64,000 nt of DNA from Limnochorda sp. LNt (GCF_035593265.1 NZ_CP141614.1:1426001-1490000), one strand, 5' to 3'. Positions 36,665 through 46,417 are shown, numbered from the stretch's first letter. Translations and numbers: made by a program. Notes: generated from the letters alone by a model not told the origin.

Positions 36665-39600
36665 GTGCGTACCATCTTCGACACCTGCCAGCCGCGTCAG
36701 GACGTCCTGACGGGGCAGCTCACCGAGGACAAGTTCGCGGCGGACCTGCACGGCGTGGCCCTGAAAGAGCGGGGCATCGATCCCATCTACCGGGACGCAC
36801 GCGTCTTCTTCACTTACACGTACCCTACGCGCGGCCTTCGGGATCTCGTGCGCCATGTCTTCGGGCGATTCGTAGGGGTCCCCGGCGCGAGCCCGGTGGT
36901 ACGGCTGGAGACTTCCGTGGGCGGGGGAAAGACCCACAACCTCATCGCGCTGTGGCATCTGGCCAGCTCGCCCGGCGTTGCCATGGAGGCGGCGCGAGAT
37001 TGGCTGCCGGCGCGCTCGTTGCCGGATCACCCGCTGCGCCCCGTGGCGCTGGTGGGCGACCGGTACGGCGGCAGCGAGGCCGCGCTGCACGACGGAGTCG
37101 TCACGCGTACCCTTTGGGGGGAGATGGCCTGGCAGCTGGACCGATACGAGGTCATGCGGGAGGTCGACGAGACCCGCCAGGTTCCCTCCGAGAGCCGGCT
37201 CAAAGAGGTCCTGGCGGGTCGCAAGGTGGTCGTCTTACTGGACGAGCTGGCCCGCTACCTCCGGACGGCCAAGGGACAGAAAGTCGGGTCCTCCAACCTC
37301 GCCAACCAGACGCTGACCTTCTTCCACATGCTGCTAGCCTACGCAGTCAGCCACGATGACCTGGTAGTGGTCTACACCCTGACCGGCGCCGACGATGCCT
37401 ACGCGGTGGAGCGCGACGAGATCGTGGAGCAAGAGCAAGAGGTGCTCGCCATCTCTGCCAAGTTCGCCCGGGTGATGACCCCCGTGGCCGAGGACGAGCT
37501 CGCGTCCGTGCTGCGCCGCCGTCTGTTCGAGCGGATCGACATGGGTGCGGCCGAGGAGATCGCGCAATCTTACGTGCAACACCTGCGCCTCATCCGGCGA
37601 CAGGGAGCTCCGATGCCCGCCGAGGTGGACGAGCCGACGTTCGCGGACCGGTTCCGGGAGGCGTATCCCTTTCACCCGGAGCTCCTGACAACCCTGTTTC
37701 GCAAGACCGCGAGTTATCCCACCTTCCATCGCACGCGAGGCGCTCTGCGGCTCCTGGCGGCCGTCGTGCGTCAGCTCTGGCGAGAGCGGCCCGCCGATGC
37801 CTACCTGATTCAGAGCACCGACATCGACCTGAGCCACCCGGTCGTTCGCGAGGAGCTGACCAGCCGCCTCGACCGGGCGCATCTGACTACGGCCATCGCT
37901 GAGGACATTTGGAGCGAGCATGGTGACGCGCACGCTCAGGAGCTGGACCGTGAGTGGGCATCCAGGGGCATGCGCCAGCTGTCGCAGCGTGTCGCCCAGG
38001 TCGTCTTCCTGCACAGCCTCGTCCACACGTCGCGCCTGGGCGTAGCGGGGGCCGAGCCGGCTGAGGTGCACCTAGCCTGTGCTCGACCGGGACTACCCTT
38101 CGACCTGGTCGACAAGGCGCTGGCCCAGATCGACGAGCTGTTCTGGTACGCCGACTTCGATGGGCGGCGCTACCTGTTTCACGACGAGGCCACCATCAAG
38201 AAGGTGATCGCCCAGGCTACCAGCCGTACCGGGCTCGTCGCGGCCAAGGACGCCATCCGGCTCAAGGTGCGGGAGCAGTACGGGGGGACCATCTTCCGCC
38301 TCGTGCCTTTCCCGCCGGGTCCCGAGGGAGTGGACGACGAGGCTGGTCGGCCCCAACTGGTGGTGCTCGACTTCGACCACGTGACGGTGGAGACGGGCTC
38401 CACCGAGGTGCCGGCCGTGGTGCAGGAGATCTTCGAGCGGGCCGGCGAGGGGCGTGACTTTCGCCACTACCAGAACAACCTCATCCTTCTCGTCTGCGAC
38501 ACGACCAAGAAGGATGCCATGGTCGACGCTGCCCGCCGGTTCAAGGGCATCGAGAGCCTGCTCGAGTCGGAGGAGCTGCGCCAACGGCTGGCAGACGCCG
38601 ACCGGCGCAAGCTGCAGGAAGCCCACGGCAAGGCCGCCCTCGACTTCGTGGTGGCTATCCGCAATGCCTACTCGCACCTGTACTACCGCTCTTTGCACGA
38701 CGGCCTCATGGCACACTACGAGCTCCTGCCCCAGGAGTCCGCGGACGTCAAGCGGCCGGCCCAGGTCGTGCTGCGCAGCGTGCTCGAGGCCCAGAGCAAG
38801 GTGCTCACCCGCGACCTAGCGCCGCAGTGGGTCCTCGATCGGATCTGGCCGGAGGGCAAGGGCCACGAGGCCCAGCTCTCCCTCGCCGACCTCGTGGACC
38901 GGTTCGCACGCCGTCCGCGTGCCTACATGCTGCTGGACGAGGGCTTGCAGCGCCTTCGGGTGACCATCCAGCAGGGTGTGAAGCAGGAGCTCTGGGTCTA
39001 CCGCGACGAAAGCACCGAGCGCACCTACCGCAAGGACCGGCCGCCTTCGACCGAGCAGGTGAGGTTCGGCCAGGATGCGCTGCTGCTGACGCCGGCCCTG
39101 GCTGACCGCCTCTATCCGCAAGAGCGACCCCAGCCTGTCGCCGTCGTGCCCGCGGGCGACGGTCAGCCTCAGGCGTCGGATGGTGCTGCGGGGACCAGGC
39201 CCCCGGTTCGGCCCGCCCCTCCGGTCGTCGAGGTCGAATGGGTCGAAGCCGAGGGCCCTGCTCCCCAGGCTTTCACGGCAGTGGCGGATCGACTTCGCGA
39301 GCGAGGTCGCGTAGCCTTGTCGGAGCTCCGCCTCGACGTGGTGGGAGCCCCGGGCGTCCGCCGCCTGGCGGACGGCTGGAGCGCCGTCGACAATGCACTG
39401 GCAGGAGCGGACGTGATGGTCATGCATGAGCTCGAGGCGTCCGACAGCCAGGGTCAGCGCATCTCTCTCCGCTTCGAGGGGCCAGGGCGGCTCTTCGCCC
39501 GCCTGCATGGGTGGCTGCGAGCCACGCTGGACGGGCTGTCGTCGGACCCCCACGTTCTGACTCGGATTCACGCACGATTCCCGGGGCCCGTGGCGCTCTC

Positions 39601-39679
39601 CGACCCGCGTCTGGCGCGCTTGGCACGGGACCTTGAGGAGACTTACCGGTGCGGGCCGGTTGGAGTGCGGGGCCGATGA
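36665..39679 (+). CDS. DUF499-family P-loop ATPase (predicted anti-phage system)
   Basis: First gene of the four-gene putative defence operon. GTG 36665 (1004 aa) has GGGGGG about 9 bases upstream and gives the DUF499 beginning TIFDTCQPRQDVLTGQL; the frame is open from 36509 but lacks family likeness there. P-loop ETSVGGGKTHNLIALWHLA near 36912-36965 (GGGKTH variant), Walker B VVLLDELARYL near 37228-37263, arginine-rich ATPase body, and a separate C-terminal domain after a Pro-rich linker near 39150-39235. Family members occur with DUF1156 methylases and PLD-helicases in anti-phage islands; the biochemical role is unknown. ATGA overlap with the next gene. Confidence 0.85.
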   Translation: MRTIFDTCQPRQDVLTGQLTEDKFAADLHGVALKERGIDPIYRDARVFFTYTYPTRGLRDLVRHVFGRFVGVPGASPVVRLETSVGGGKTHNLIALWHLASSPGVAMEAARDWLPARSLPDHPLRPVALVGDRYGGSEAALHDGVVTRTLWGEMAWQLDRYEVMREVDETRQVPSESRLKEVLAGRKVVVLLDELARYLRTAKGQKVGSSNLANQTLTFFHMLLAYAVSHDDLVVVYTLTGADDAYAVERDEIVEQEQEVLAISAKFARVMTPVAEDELASVLRRRLFERIDMGAAEEIAQSYVQHLRLIRRQGAPMPAEVDEPTFADRFREAYPFHPELLTTLFRKTASYPTFHRTRGALRLLAAVVRQLWRERPADAYLIQSTDIDLSHPVVREELTSRLDRAHLTTAIAEDIWSEHGDAHAQELDREWASRGMRQLSQRVAQVVFLHSLVHTSRLGVAGAEPAEVHLACARPGLPFDLVDKALAQIDELFWYADFDGRRYLFHDEATIKKVIAQATSRTGLVAAKDAIRLKVREQYGGTIFRLVPFPPGPEGVDDEAGRPQLVVLDFDHVTVETGSTEVPAVVQEIFERAGEGRDFRHYQNNLILLVCDTTKKDAMVDAARRFKGIESLLESEELRQRLADADRRKLQEAHGKAALDFVVAIRNAYSHLYYRSLHDGLMAHYELLPQESADVKRPAQVVLRSVLEAQSKVLTRDLAPQWVLDRIWPEGKGHEAQLSLADLVDRFARRPRAYMLLDEGLQRLRVTIQQGVKQELWVYRDESTERTYRKDRPPSTEQVRFGQDALLLTPALADRLYPQERPQPVAVVPAGDGQPQASDGAAGTRPPVRPAPPVVEVEWVEAEGPAPQAFTAVADRLRERGRVALSELRLDVVGAPGVRRLADGWSAVDNALAGADVMVMHELEASDSQGQRISLRFEGPGRLFARLHGWLRATLDGLSSDPHVLTRIHARFPGPVALSDPRLARLARDLEETYRCGPVGVRGR

Positions 39680-40155
39680 AGCGCCAAGCTAGCCCCCCCG
39701 TTGCAGGGAGCAACCGCCGATTCGCCTTGCGGATGGAACAGATCCGGAACACCGAGCCTCGTCTGGTCGTTCTCGAGGAACGCTCCGGCCTGCGCAAGGC
39801 GGCTGGCCCAACGCCGGAGTTGCGATGCGTGGCCTGGGCGTCGGGACTTCCGCTCGAGGTCGCTCGACCGCTGGTGGTCGAGGCCCTTCGAACCATCCAC
39901 CTCAGCCCGGAGCATCTCGCCTGCTCGGGGGTCGACGGAGCCCCTCCGTTGCTCGTGGACGAGGCGACAGGCGCCCGCATCGCGTTGGCCCTACTGGCGG
40001 TACAGCCCCTTCGCAAGCTGGAGCGCATGCAAGAAGTGATCGGTGGCGTCGCCTCGATGAGCCCTGAAGAGTCGCTCTACTGGTTCGCCCGGGTGATGCA
40101 AGGGCCCAAGACGCGTACGCTCCGGGCTCTCCGGATCTTGCTGGCGAGGGAGTGA
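39676..40155 (+). CDS. Small unknown protein of the predicted defence operon
   Basis: 159 aa from ATG 39676, which overlaps the DUF499 stop (ATGA); its own stop overlaps the methylase GTG (GTGA), so it is translationally coupled on both sides and surely a real gene. There is no catalytic motif I recognise. Middle region: RLVVLEERSGLRKAAGPTP and VARPLVVEALRTIHLSPEHL; the C-terminus is a basic helix ending YWFARVMQGPKTRTLRALRILLARE. Small conserved partners (for example DUF3780 proteins) are reported in related operons, but I cannot assign this one. A DNA-binding or adaptor role is a guess. Confidence 0.75.
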   Translation: MKRQASPPVAGSNRRFALRMEQIRNTEPRLVVLEERSGLRKAAGPTPELRCVAWASGLPLEVARPLVVEALRTIHLSPEHLACSGVDGAPPLLVDEATGARIALALLAVQPLRKLERMQEVIGGVASMSPEESLYWFARVMQGPKTRTLRALRILLARE

Positions 40156-43031
40156 GCCTGCCCGTGAAGGAGCGTCCGCGGGTCCTTATCGAGTCACATC
40201 TGCCGGCTGAGACCATCGGAGCAGAGAGCCTGAGGGAGCGCAGCGCCAGCAGTGCGCTTCCACCGCCCTACTACCTTCACGTATGGTGGGCGCGCCGACC
40301 TCTCGTGCTTTCCCGAGCCGCTGTGCTGGGAAGCCTGCTACCTCCGGAGTGTGACCGTGAGTGGTTCTTGCAGACAATGGGCATCTTCGGGGATCCGGTG
40401 GAAACAAGAGCGGAGCTGCTCGAAGCGAAGCGCACGGGCAAAGACCTGGGGGATGACCCCTACGGGTATGACCGGGCGTTCACTTTCACTCCTCCGCCAT
40501 CTCGGCGCCAGGAGATTGGTGCCAAGCTCCGCGAGTTGTGGGGTACCGCCCGGCCCATAGTGCTTGACCTATTCGCCGGCGGAGGCAGTATTCCCCTTGA
40601 AGCGTTGCGGTTGGGCTTGGAAGTTCATGCGAGCGAGCTCAATCCGCTAGCAGCTGTCATCTTGAAGGCAACGTTGGAGTACCCTGCCCGCTTCGGTGAG
40701 TCCATGGCGAAGGAGATTGAATACTGGGGTGGGGAGTGGGCAGGACGTGTAAGGGCAGAGCTTGAGCAGTACTTCCCGACGCGCCCACGAGAGACCGTCC
40801 TAGCGTACGCCTGGGCCCGGACCGTGCGCTGTCCCGAATGCGGTTTGATTGTTCCACTTTCACCAAACTGGTGGCTTGACAAGACTAAGTGCTCCCCGAT
40901 AGCAGCGCGTTTGGTCGTGCCAAGCGACCGTAACGAACGCGCGTGTGGGTTTGAAGTGCCGGTGAAGATCGAACGAGGTAGCTCTTATGATCCTTCCGCT
41001 GGCACGTGGCGTGGTGGGGACGCTCAGTGTCCGAGGTGCCGGCTCACCATCGATGGCGAGTACATCAAGACCGAGGCGCAAGCGGGGCGCATGGGTAGCC
41101 AGATGTATGCCGTTGTGGTCAGCTACGGTCGGGGACGGCAGTACCGTAGCGTCACCGAGGCCGACATCGAGGCAGCGAGGCGCGCCCAAGAGGTCTATGA
41201 CCAGAATGTTGACTCGTGGTTAGTCGAAGGGTTCTTGCCAGGGCAAGAGTATCCGACGAGCACATCCGACCCTCGGCCGTGGCAGTATGGGATGACCCAC
41301 TGGTACAAGATGTTCTCGCCTCGCCAAGCGTTGGTTCTGGCAACTTGCGTCAAACACCTGAGGCAGTTGAAATACGAGATCAGAAGCCGAGTTGGGCGGG
41401 ACCGTGCTGATGCCATCATCACATATCTGTCTCTTGTGCTGGATAAGTGCGCTGACTACAACTCTCAGATGACTCGGTGGGAAGCTACCCGGCTCAAGAT
41501 TGCGAACACCTTCGACCGCCACGACTTTGCATTCAAGCCGAGCCACGGCGAGTTCGACGGGGCCCGTCAGCTGTTGCCGTGGGCCATCGAGCAGGTTGTG
41601 GATGCCTACAAGGGGATTGCGAGGCTGTTTCCGTCGGAGTGGAAAATACCAGGCGATTCGGAGACAGACGGTGCTCCGAGGCAGGTCTTCCTGGAAGAGC
41701 GGTCTCCAGTCGCCGATCATATCCGAATCACGCAAGGAAACGCAGCGGACTTGACCTCCGTGCCGGATGGCTCGGTGCACCTCATCTGCACCGACCCACC
41801 CTACTATGACAACGTCATGTACGGCGAGCTGTCGGATTTCTTCTACGTCTGGCAACGGCTGGTGTTGGACGACATCTACCCCGACTGGTTCCGGGACGAG
41901 CTGGTGCCCAAGGCGGAGGAGGCGGTGGCCAACCCAGCTCGCTTCGTCCGGGAGGGGCAGCGCCGGTCTCGGGAGCTGGCCCGGCGAGACTACGAGGCCA
42001 AGATGCAGGCAGCCTTCCGGGAGGCGTACCGGGTGCTCCATCCTCGGGGCGTCTTCACCCTGATGTTCACCCACAAGAGCGTGGAGGCATGGGATGCCCT
42101 GGCGTCGGCCCTCATCGAGGCGGGCTTCGAGATCACAGCCTCCTGGCCCGTCCATACCGAGAGCGACAAGAGCCTCCACCAGGCGAAGAAGAACGCCGTG
42201 AGGAGCACGGTCCTGCTGGTCTGCCGCAAGCGAGAGGAGACGGATGGAGAAGGGGTCTGGTTCGACGACATCCTGGCGGAGCTACGTGAGACCGCTCGGG
42301 CCAAGGCCCTCGAGTTTCACGAGCAGGGGATGCGAGGCGTCGACCTGATGATCGCCGCCTTCGGCCCCGCGCTGCAGGTGGTCTCCCGCCGGTGGCCGGT
42401 GCGAAACAGCGACGGCTCACTGTTGCGCCCGGAGCAGGCCCTCGACGAGGTGCGTCGCGAGGTGACGAGCCTGCGCCTGCGCCAGCTCCTCAAAGGGCGG
42501 GACAGCCGGTTCGATCCCGAGACGCAGTTCGTCGTGCTGGCGTGGGATCAGTACCAGGCGGTGGAGTTTCCGTACGACGAAGCGCGCAAGCTGGCGCTCA
42601 GCGTCGGGGTCGACGTGGAGAGCCTCAAGCGTGACCGGGCGCTCCTGCAGTCGCGCCAGGACGCCGTCCGCCTGCTAACGCCGGCCGAGCGTCGCCGCAT
42701 CCGGGAGCAGGTGCTCGATCCGGCAGCGGAGACCTTCTCGTCAACCATCGATGCCATCCACACGGCGGTCTTCGTGCACCAGCAGGAGGGGCCTCTGGCT
42801 CTAGACCGATTCGTACGGCGCACCGGCGTGCTATCGGATCCTGCCTTCCTCCTGGCGGTCGAGACGCTGCTGCACGTCATCCCGCAGACCAAAGCGACTG
42901 AAGCGCACTTCGACCCTCTGTACGCGATGGCGCAGAGCGCCCTGCAGGCCCATGTGAACCTGCCCCAGCGGCACATGTTCGAGGAGGAAGAGGGCCTCAC
43001 CACGGACGACGAGGAGGCGGGGGTGCTCTGA
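40152..43031 (+). CDS. DUF1156-type DNA adenine/cytosine-N4 methyltransferase
   Basis: Large amino-methyltransferase, predicted to mark host DNA in an anti-phage system. 959 aa from GTG 40152. The DUF1156 beginning (VLIESHLPAETIGAESLRER, then YYLHVWWARRPLVLSR) is followed by SAM motif I VLDLFAGGGSIPLEALRLG near 40559-40616, a zinc-ribbon-like insert with CPEC (near 40830) and CPRC (near 41028), and catalytic motif IV TDPPYYDNVMYGEL near 41791-41830. Order I then IV. The first part (about 40.2-41.75 kb) is visibly less GC-rich than the rest. It ends against the helicase start. Confidence 0.9.
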   Translation: MSLPVKERPRVLIESHLPAETIGAESLRERSASSALPPPYYLHVWWARRPLVLSRAAVLGSLLPPECDREWFLQTMGIFGDPVETRAELLEAKRTGKDLGDDPYGYDRAFTFTPPPSRRQEIGAKLRELWGTARPIVLDLFAGGGSIPLEALRLGLEVHASELNPLAAVILKATLEYPARFGESMAKEIEYWGGEWAGRVRAELEQYFPTRPRETVLAYAWARTVRCPECGLIVPLSPNWWLDKTKCSPIAARLVVPSDRNERACGFEVPVKIERGSSYDPSAGTWRGGDAQCPRCRLTIDGEYIKTEAQAGRMGSQMYAVVVSYGRGRQYRSVTEADIEAARRAQEVYDQNVDSWLVEGFLPGQEYPTSTSDPRPWQYGMTHWYKMFSPRQALVLATCVKHLRQLKYEIRSRVGRDRADAIITYLSLVLDKCADYNSQMTRWEATRLKIANTFDRHDFAFKPSHGEFDGARQLLPWAIEQVVDAYKGIARLFPSEWKIPGDSETDGAPRQVFLEERSPVADHIRITQGNAADLTSVPDGSVHLICTDPPYYDNVMYGELSDFFYVWQRLVLDDIYPDWFRDELVPKAEEAVANPARFVREGQRRSRELARRDYEAKMQAAFREAYRVLHPRGVFTLMFTHKSVEAWDALASALIEAGFEITASWPVHTESDKSLHQAKKNAVRSTVLLVCRKREETDGEGVWFDDILAELRETARAKALEFHEQGMRGVDLMIAAFGPALQVVSRRWPVRNSDGSLLRPEQALDEVRREVTSLRLRQLLKGRDSRFDPETQFVVLAWDQYQAVEFPYDEARKLALSVGVDVESLKRDRALLQSRQDAVRLLTPAERRRIREQVLDPAAETFSSTIDAIHTAVFVHQQEGPLALDRFVRRTGVLSDPAFLLAVETLLHVIPQTKATEAHFDPLYAMAQSALQAHVNLPQRHMFEEEEGLTTDDEEAGVL

Positions 43032-46000
43032 AGACGGCCCAGCCGCTCGTCGAGGACTTCCGGTCCTATCCACACTGGCGGTGGACCCTAGAGCCGGGCA
43101 ACGACCTGGTGCAGGAGTTCCTACTGCCGGCGTTGTTGCGGGCTCGGCGGTACGACCGACAGGCCGGCTTCTTCTCGAGCTCGTCGCTGCTGGTCTCGGC
43201 CAAAGGGGTCGAATACCTGCTGCGCCGCGTGCCGCGCCCGCAGTGGCCGGCGTATCGGCTCGTCGTCTGCGAGCGGCTGGATCCGGCGGACGTAGAGGCC
43301 ATCGAACACGGCGAGCGGATCCGCCAGCTCCAGGAGCAGCTCACCGGCCGCATGCTGCGGGCATTGGATGCGCCCGTCGACGCCGCGGCCCGGGATCGGC
43401 TCGCCCTGCTCGCGGCCATGGTGGCGGTGGGCTTCGCCGAGATACGCGTGGTGGTGCCAGCGGGGCCCGACGGCCGTCCCAGGCCGGGTGCCATCGAGCA
43501 TGCCAAGGTAGCCATCCTGCACGACGCCGGTGGCAACACCTTGGTGGCCTTTGGAAGCGCCAACGAGAGCTGGCAAGGCTGGGTGCACAACAACGAGCAG
43601 ATGGACCTGTACGCCTCATGGGATGAGCCCACGTGGAGCCGATACGGGCGCCCCAAGGTCGAGCGTTTCGAGCGGTTATGGGGGGGGAGGGACCCCCACT
43701 CGCTGACGGTGGAGCTCCCGCGGGCCGTCCGGGAGCGTCTGGTAGCGCTGGCCCCCGAGGAGCTGCCCGAAGAGCTCGTGGAGCCGCTAGACTCGGACAC
43801 CCGTCTCCTCACGCCCCAGCAAGAGAGGGTGGCCCTGCAGTTCGTGCGAGACGCCCCGAGGATGAGCGGCGGCCGATGGGTTGCCTTGACGACGGCGGCC
43901 GTGAGGCCGTGGCCGCATCACGTGGGCGTGCTTCGCACGGCGCTCGAGGCGGACGCGCCCCGGTACTTGCTGTGTGACGAGGTGGGGCTGGGCAAGACCA
44001 TCGAGGCGGCCTTCCTGATACGGGCCTGGCAACTGGCGGGTCTGGCGCAGCGGACTCTGGTGCTGGCACCACGTGCGCTGTGCGAGCAGTGGCAGGAGGA
44101 GTTGATCGGCAAGTTTTCGTTGCCGGCCTGGCTGTACGACGGTGCAACGTTGGTGGGGCCTAGCCTCGGCCATGGCCGGGGCCGCGAGCAGCGTCCCGTC
44201 GAGCGCCAGGAAGTCTTCCGAATCAGCCCCGTCGTCCTCATCGTCGGCACGGAGCTGGCCCGCCGCCAGGAGCGTCAGGGAGACCTGCTGCAGGCGCCGC
44301 CGTGGGACCTGATCATCGTCGACGAGGCCCACCACGCGCGGCGCACCGGGTATGATCAGCCAGATCGTCAGCCCAACCAGCTGCTCAGGCTCCTTCAACG
44401 CCTCAAGGACCGTACCCGTGCCTTGTTGCTCCTGACCGCGACCCCCATGCAGATCCATCCCCGGGAGGTCTGGGACCTCTTGAGATTGCTGGGGGTGGAT
44501 GGGCCGCTGGGCACCTCCTTCGAGCGTTTCGAGAGCTTCTACCGGGCATTGGCGGACATGGAGCAGGACTCCACGCTGCAGCGACCCGTGCTGGACCTCC
44601 TCTTCGAGACCGTGCGAGCTGGGGCGAGGGGAGAGCCCTCGCTGCTGGCGTCGCTCGAGCGGACGGCGCCCATGCTCTACCGCAGGTGCGCCACCGCGGT
44701 CGACACGCCGATCGCCAGGGAGGGCCTGATCCGTCTCGGACCGGCGGAGCGCGCCCATCTGCGCGACTTCTTCCTCGCCCACGCCCCGACCCGCCAGCGC
44801 CTGTTCCGGACGACCCGAAAGAGGCTACGGGAGTACCGGCACCAGGGGCTCATCAGCGACCCGATCCCCGAACGCAGGGTGTCTAGCGAACGCATCCCCC
44901 TCTCGATGGAGGAGCAAGCGGTCTACCTCGACGTAGAGCGGTATCTGGCGCGTCATTACCGCAACGCGATGACAGGAGGCCAGCGCGGGCTCGGGTTTGT
45001 GCTGACGTGCTACCGCCAGCGCCTGGCCAGCAGCCCGTATGCCCTTCGGCGCAGCCTGGAGCGCCTGCGGGAGCGCATCGGGGCCGGCTCTGCTCGTCTC
45101 GACGACCTGGTCGACGACGACGACCTGGCCGGGGTGGGGACGGTGCGCGAGGAGGAGCTATCCGACGGCGGTCCCTTCGCGCTGGGAGACACCGCTCTGG
45201 CCGAGCTCGACGCCCTGCTCGCCCAGGTGCGATCCCTCGGGGTCGACAGCAAACGGGCCCGTCTGCACGAGGTACTGGACCGGCTGGCGGCCGAGTACCA
45301 CCGGGTGATCATCTTTACGCAGTACACCGATACGATGGACTACGTGCGCAACGCGCTGCTCGAGCGCACGCGCCAGGTCGGCTGCTTCTCGGGGCGGGGG
45401 GGCGAGGTCTACGACCCCGAGGCCAACGCTTTCGTTCCCGTCTCCAAGGAGGAGTTGCAGGAGCGATTCCGGCAGGACGGCGGCATCACCCTCCTGGTCT
45501 GCACCAACGCGGCAGCCGAAGGGCTCAACCTCCAGGTATGCGGCGCGATGGTTAACTACGACCTGCCCTGGAACCCGATGCGACTGGAGCAGCGTATCGG
45601 ACGCATCGACCGCATCGGTCAGGACCACAAGGAGGTACGGGTCTACAACTTCTTCTCCACGCCCAGCGTCGAGGATGACGTCTACCACGCGCTCGACGAG
45701 CGGATCGGGCTGTTCGAGCGCTTTGTCGGGCCCCTGCAGCCTCTCATCTCGTCGACGGAGAAGACCATCCGCGACCTCGCCATGCTGTCGCCCGACGAAC
45801 GTCCGGCCGTACAGGAGCGGCGCCTGGAGGACCTCAAGGCAGAGATCGCGGAGCTACAGCGGCGATCCCCGGCGCTGCCCGTGGCCGAAGGCTTCGAGCG
45901 GCCGATTGTCATCGACGCAAAGCCTCTGCGGGAGAGCCCCGTCACGGTGGAGGCCCTGCGCAGGCTCTGGTTGCGAAGTCCCACGCTGCTTCGCAGCGGG

Positions 46001-46318
46001 GCGCTCAGGCCCGTGGGGGATGGCGTCTACGAGCTACGGGACCGGGGCCGGCTGGTGCGTATCACCTTCGACCCAGATGTGGCCCAGCGCCGGCGAGGGG
46101 ATGCGGTGCTGCTGACCTACGGCCACCCTTACCTCGAGCGCTGGTTGGCCGAGGCCTCCCTCGAACCTGCGGCGCTCGAAGCAGCCGGTGTCTGGCGTCG
46201 TGTCGACGAGGCGGGTCACGTCATCTACGGGGTGAGGGAGCGGGTCATCGCCGCCCTGGACGAGCTGCTCGACCATTTCGAGACCGCCTCGGGATACGGG
46301 CGGCCGCCAGAAGGATAG
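43028..46318 (+). CDS. PLD-like nuclease domain fused to SNF2 helicase (predicted anti-phage system)
   Basis: Fourth gene of the putative defence operon. Family-like sequence (LVEDFRSYPHWRWTLEPGND) starts well before the first GTG at 43109; the only usable upstream codon is CTG 43028, overlapping the methylase stop and about 9 bases after GGAGG, giving 1096 aa. The N-terminal PLD-like domain has HAKVAILHDAGGNTLVAFG and SANES near 43498-43570. The helicase has LLCDEVGLGKTIEAA near 43969-44010, IIVDEAHHARR near 44314-44344, LLTATPMQIHPREVWDLL, VIIFTQYTDTMDYVRNAL and NPMRLEQRIGRIDRIGQ near 45575-45625. No frame breaks. Confidence 0.9.
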   Translation: MKTAQPLVEDFRSYPHWRWTLEPGNDLVQEFLLPALLRARRYDRQAGFFSSSSLLVSAKGVEYLLRRVPRPQWPAYRLVVCERLDPADVEAIEHGERIRQLQEQLTGRMLRALDAPVDAAARDRLALLAAMVAVGFAEIRVVVPAGPDGRPRPGAIEHAKVAILHDAGGNTLVAFGSANESWQGWVHNNEQMDLYASWDEPTWSRYGRPKVERFERLWGGRDPHSLTVELPRAVRERLVALAPEELPEELVEPLDSDTRLLTPQQERVALQFVRDAPRMSGGRWVALTTAAVRPWPHHVGVLRTALEADAPRYLLCDEVGLGKTIEAAFLIRAWQLAGLAQRTLVLAPRALCEQWQEELIGKFSLPAWLYDGATLVGPSLGHGRGREQRPVERQEVFRISPVVLIVGTELARRQERQGDLLQAPPWDLIIVDEAHHARRTGYDQPDRQPNQLLRLLQRLKDRTRALLLLTATPMQIHPREVWDLLRLLGVDGPLGTSFERFESFYRALADMEQDSTLQRPVLDLLFETVRAGARGEPSLLASLERTAPMLYRRCATAVDTPIAREGLIRLGPAERAHLRDFFLAHAPTRQRLFRTTRKRLREYRHQGLISDPIPERRVSSERIPLSMEEQAVYLDVERYLARHYRNAMTGGQRGLGFVLTCYRQRLASSPYALRRSLERLRERIGAGSARLDDLVDDDDLAGVGTVREEELSDGGPFALGDTALAELDALLAQVRSLGVDSKRARLHEVLDRLAAEYHRVIIFTQYTDTMDYVRNALLERTRQVGCFSGRGGEVYDPEANAFVPVSKEELQERFRQDGGITLLVCTNAAAEGLNLQVCGAMVNYDLPWNPMRLEQRIGRIDRIGQDHKEVRVYNFFSTPSVEDDVYHALDERIGLFERFVGPLQPLISSTEKTIRDLAMLSPDERPAVQERRLEDLKAEIAELQRRSPALPVAEGFERPIVIDAKPLRESPVTVEALRRLWLRSPTLLRSGALRPVGDGVYELRDRGRLVRITFDPDVAQRRRGDAVLLTYGHPYLERWLAEASLEPAALEAAGVWRRVDEAGHVIYGVRERVIAALDELLDHFETASGYGRPPEG

Positions 46319-46322
46319 CAAG

Positions 46323-46352
46323 ACGCCCGGCGAGTCCTGGCCCGCCGGGCGT
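46323..46352. terminator. GC hairpin between convergent helicase and nuoN
   Basis: ACGCCCGGCG (46323-46332) pairs with CGCCGGGCGT (46343-46352), 10 perfect pairs and a 10-base loop, 4 bases after the helicase stop. No T-run on either side, so it is a presumed two-way terminator rather than a certain one. Confidence 0.55.
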
Positions 46353-46417
46353 CGTCGCGTCTCCGATGTAGCCCTGGGCCGAGCGAATGGCGAGGCTCGC
46401 CCCCGCCACCGCCCCCG

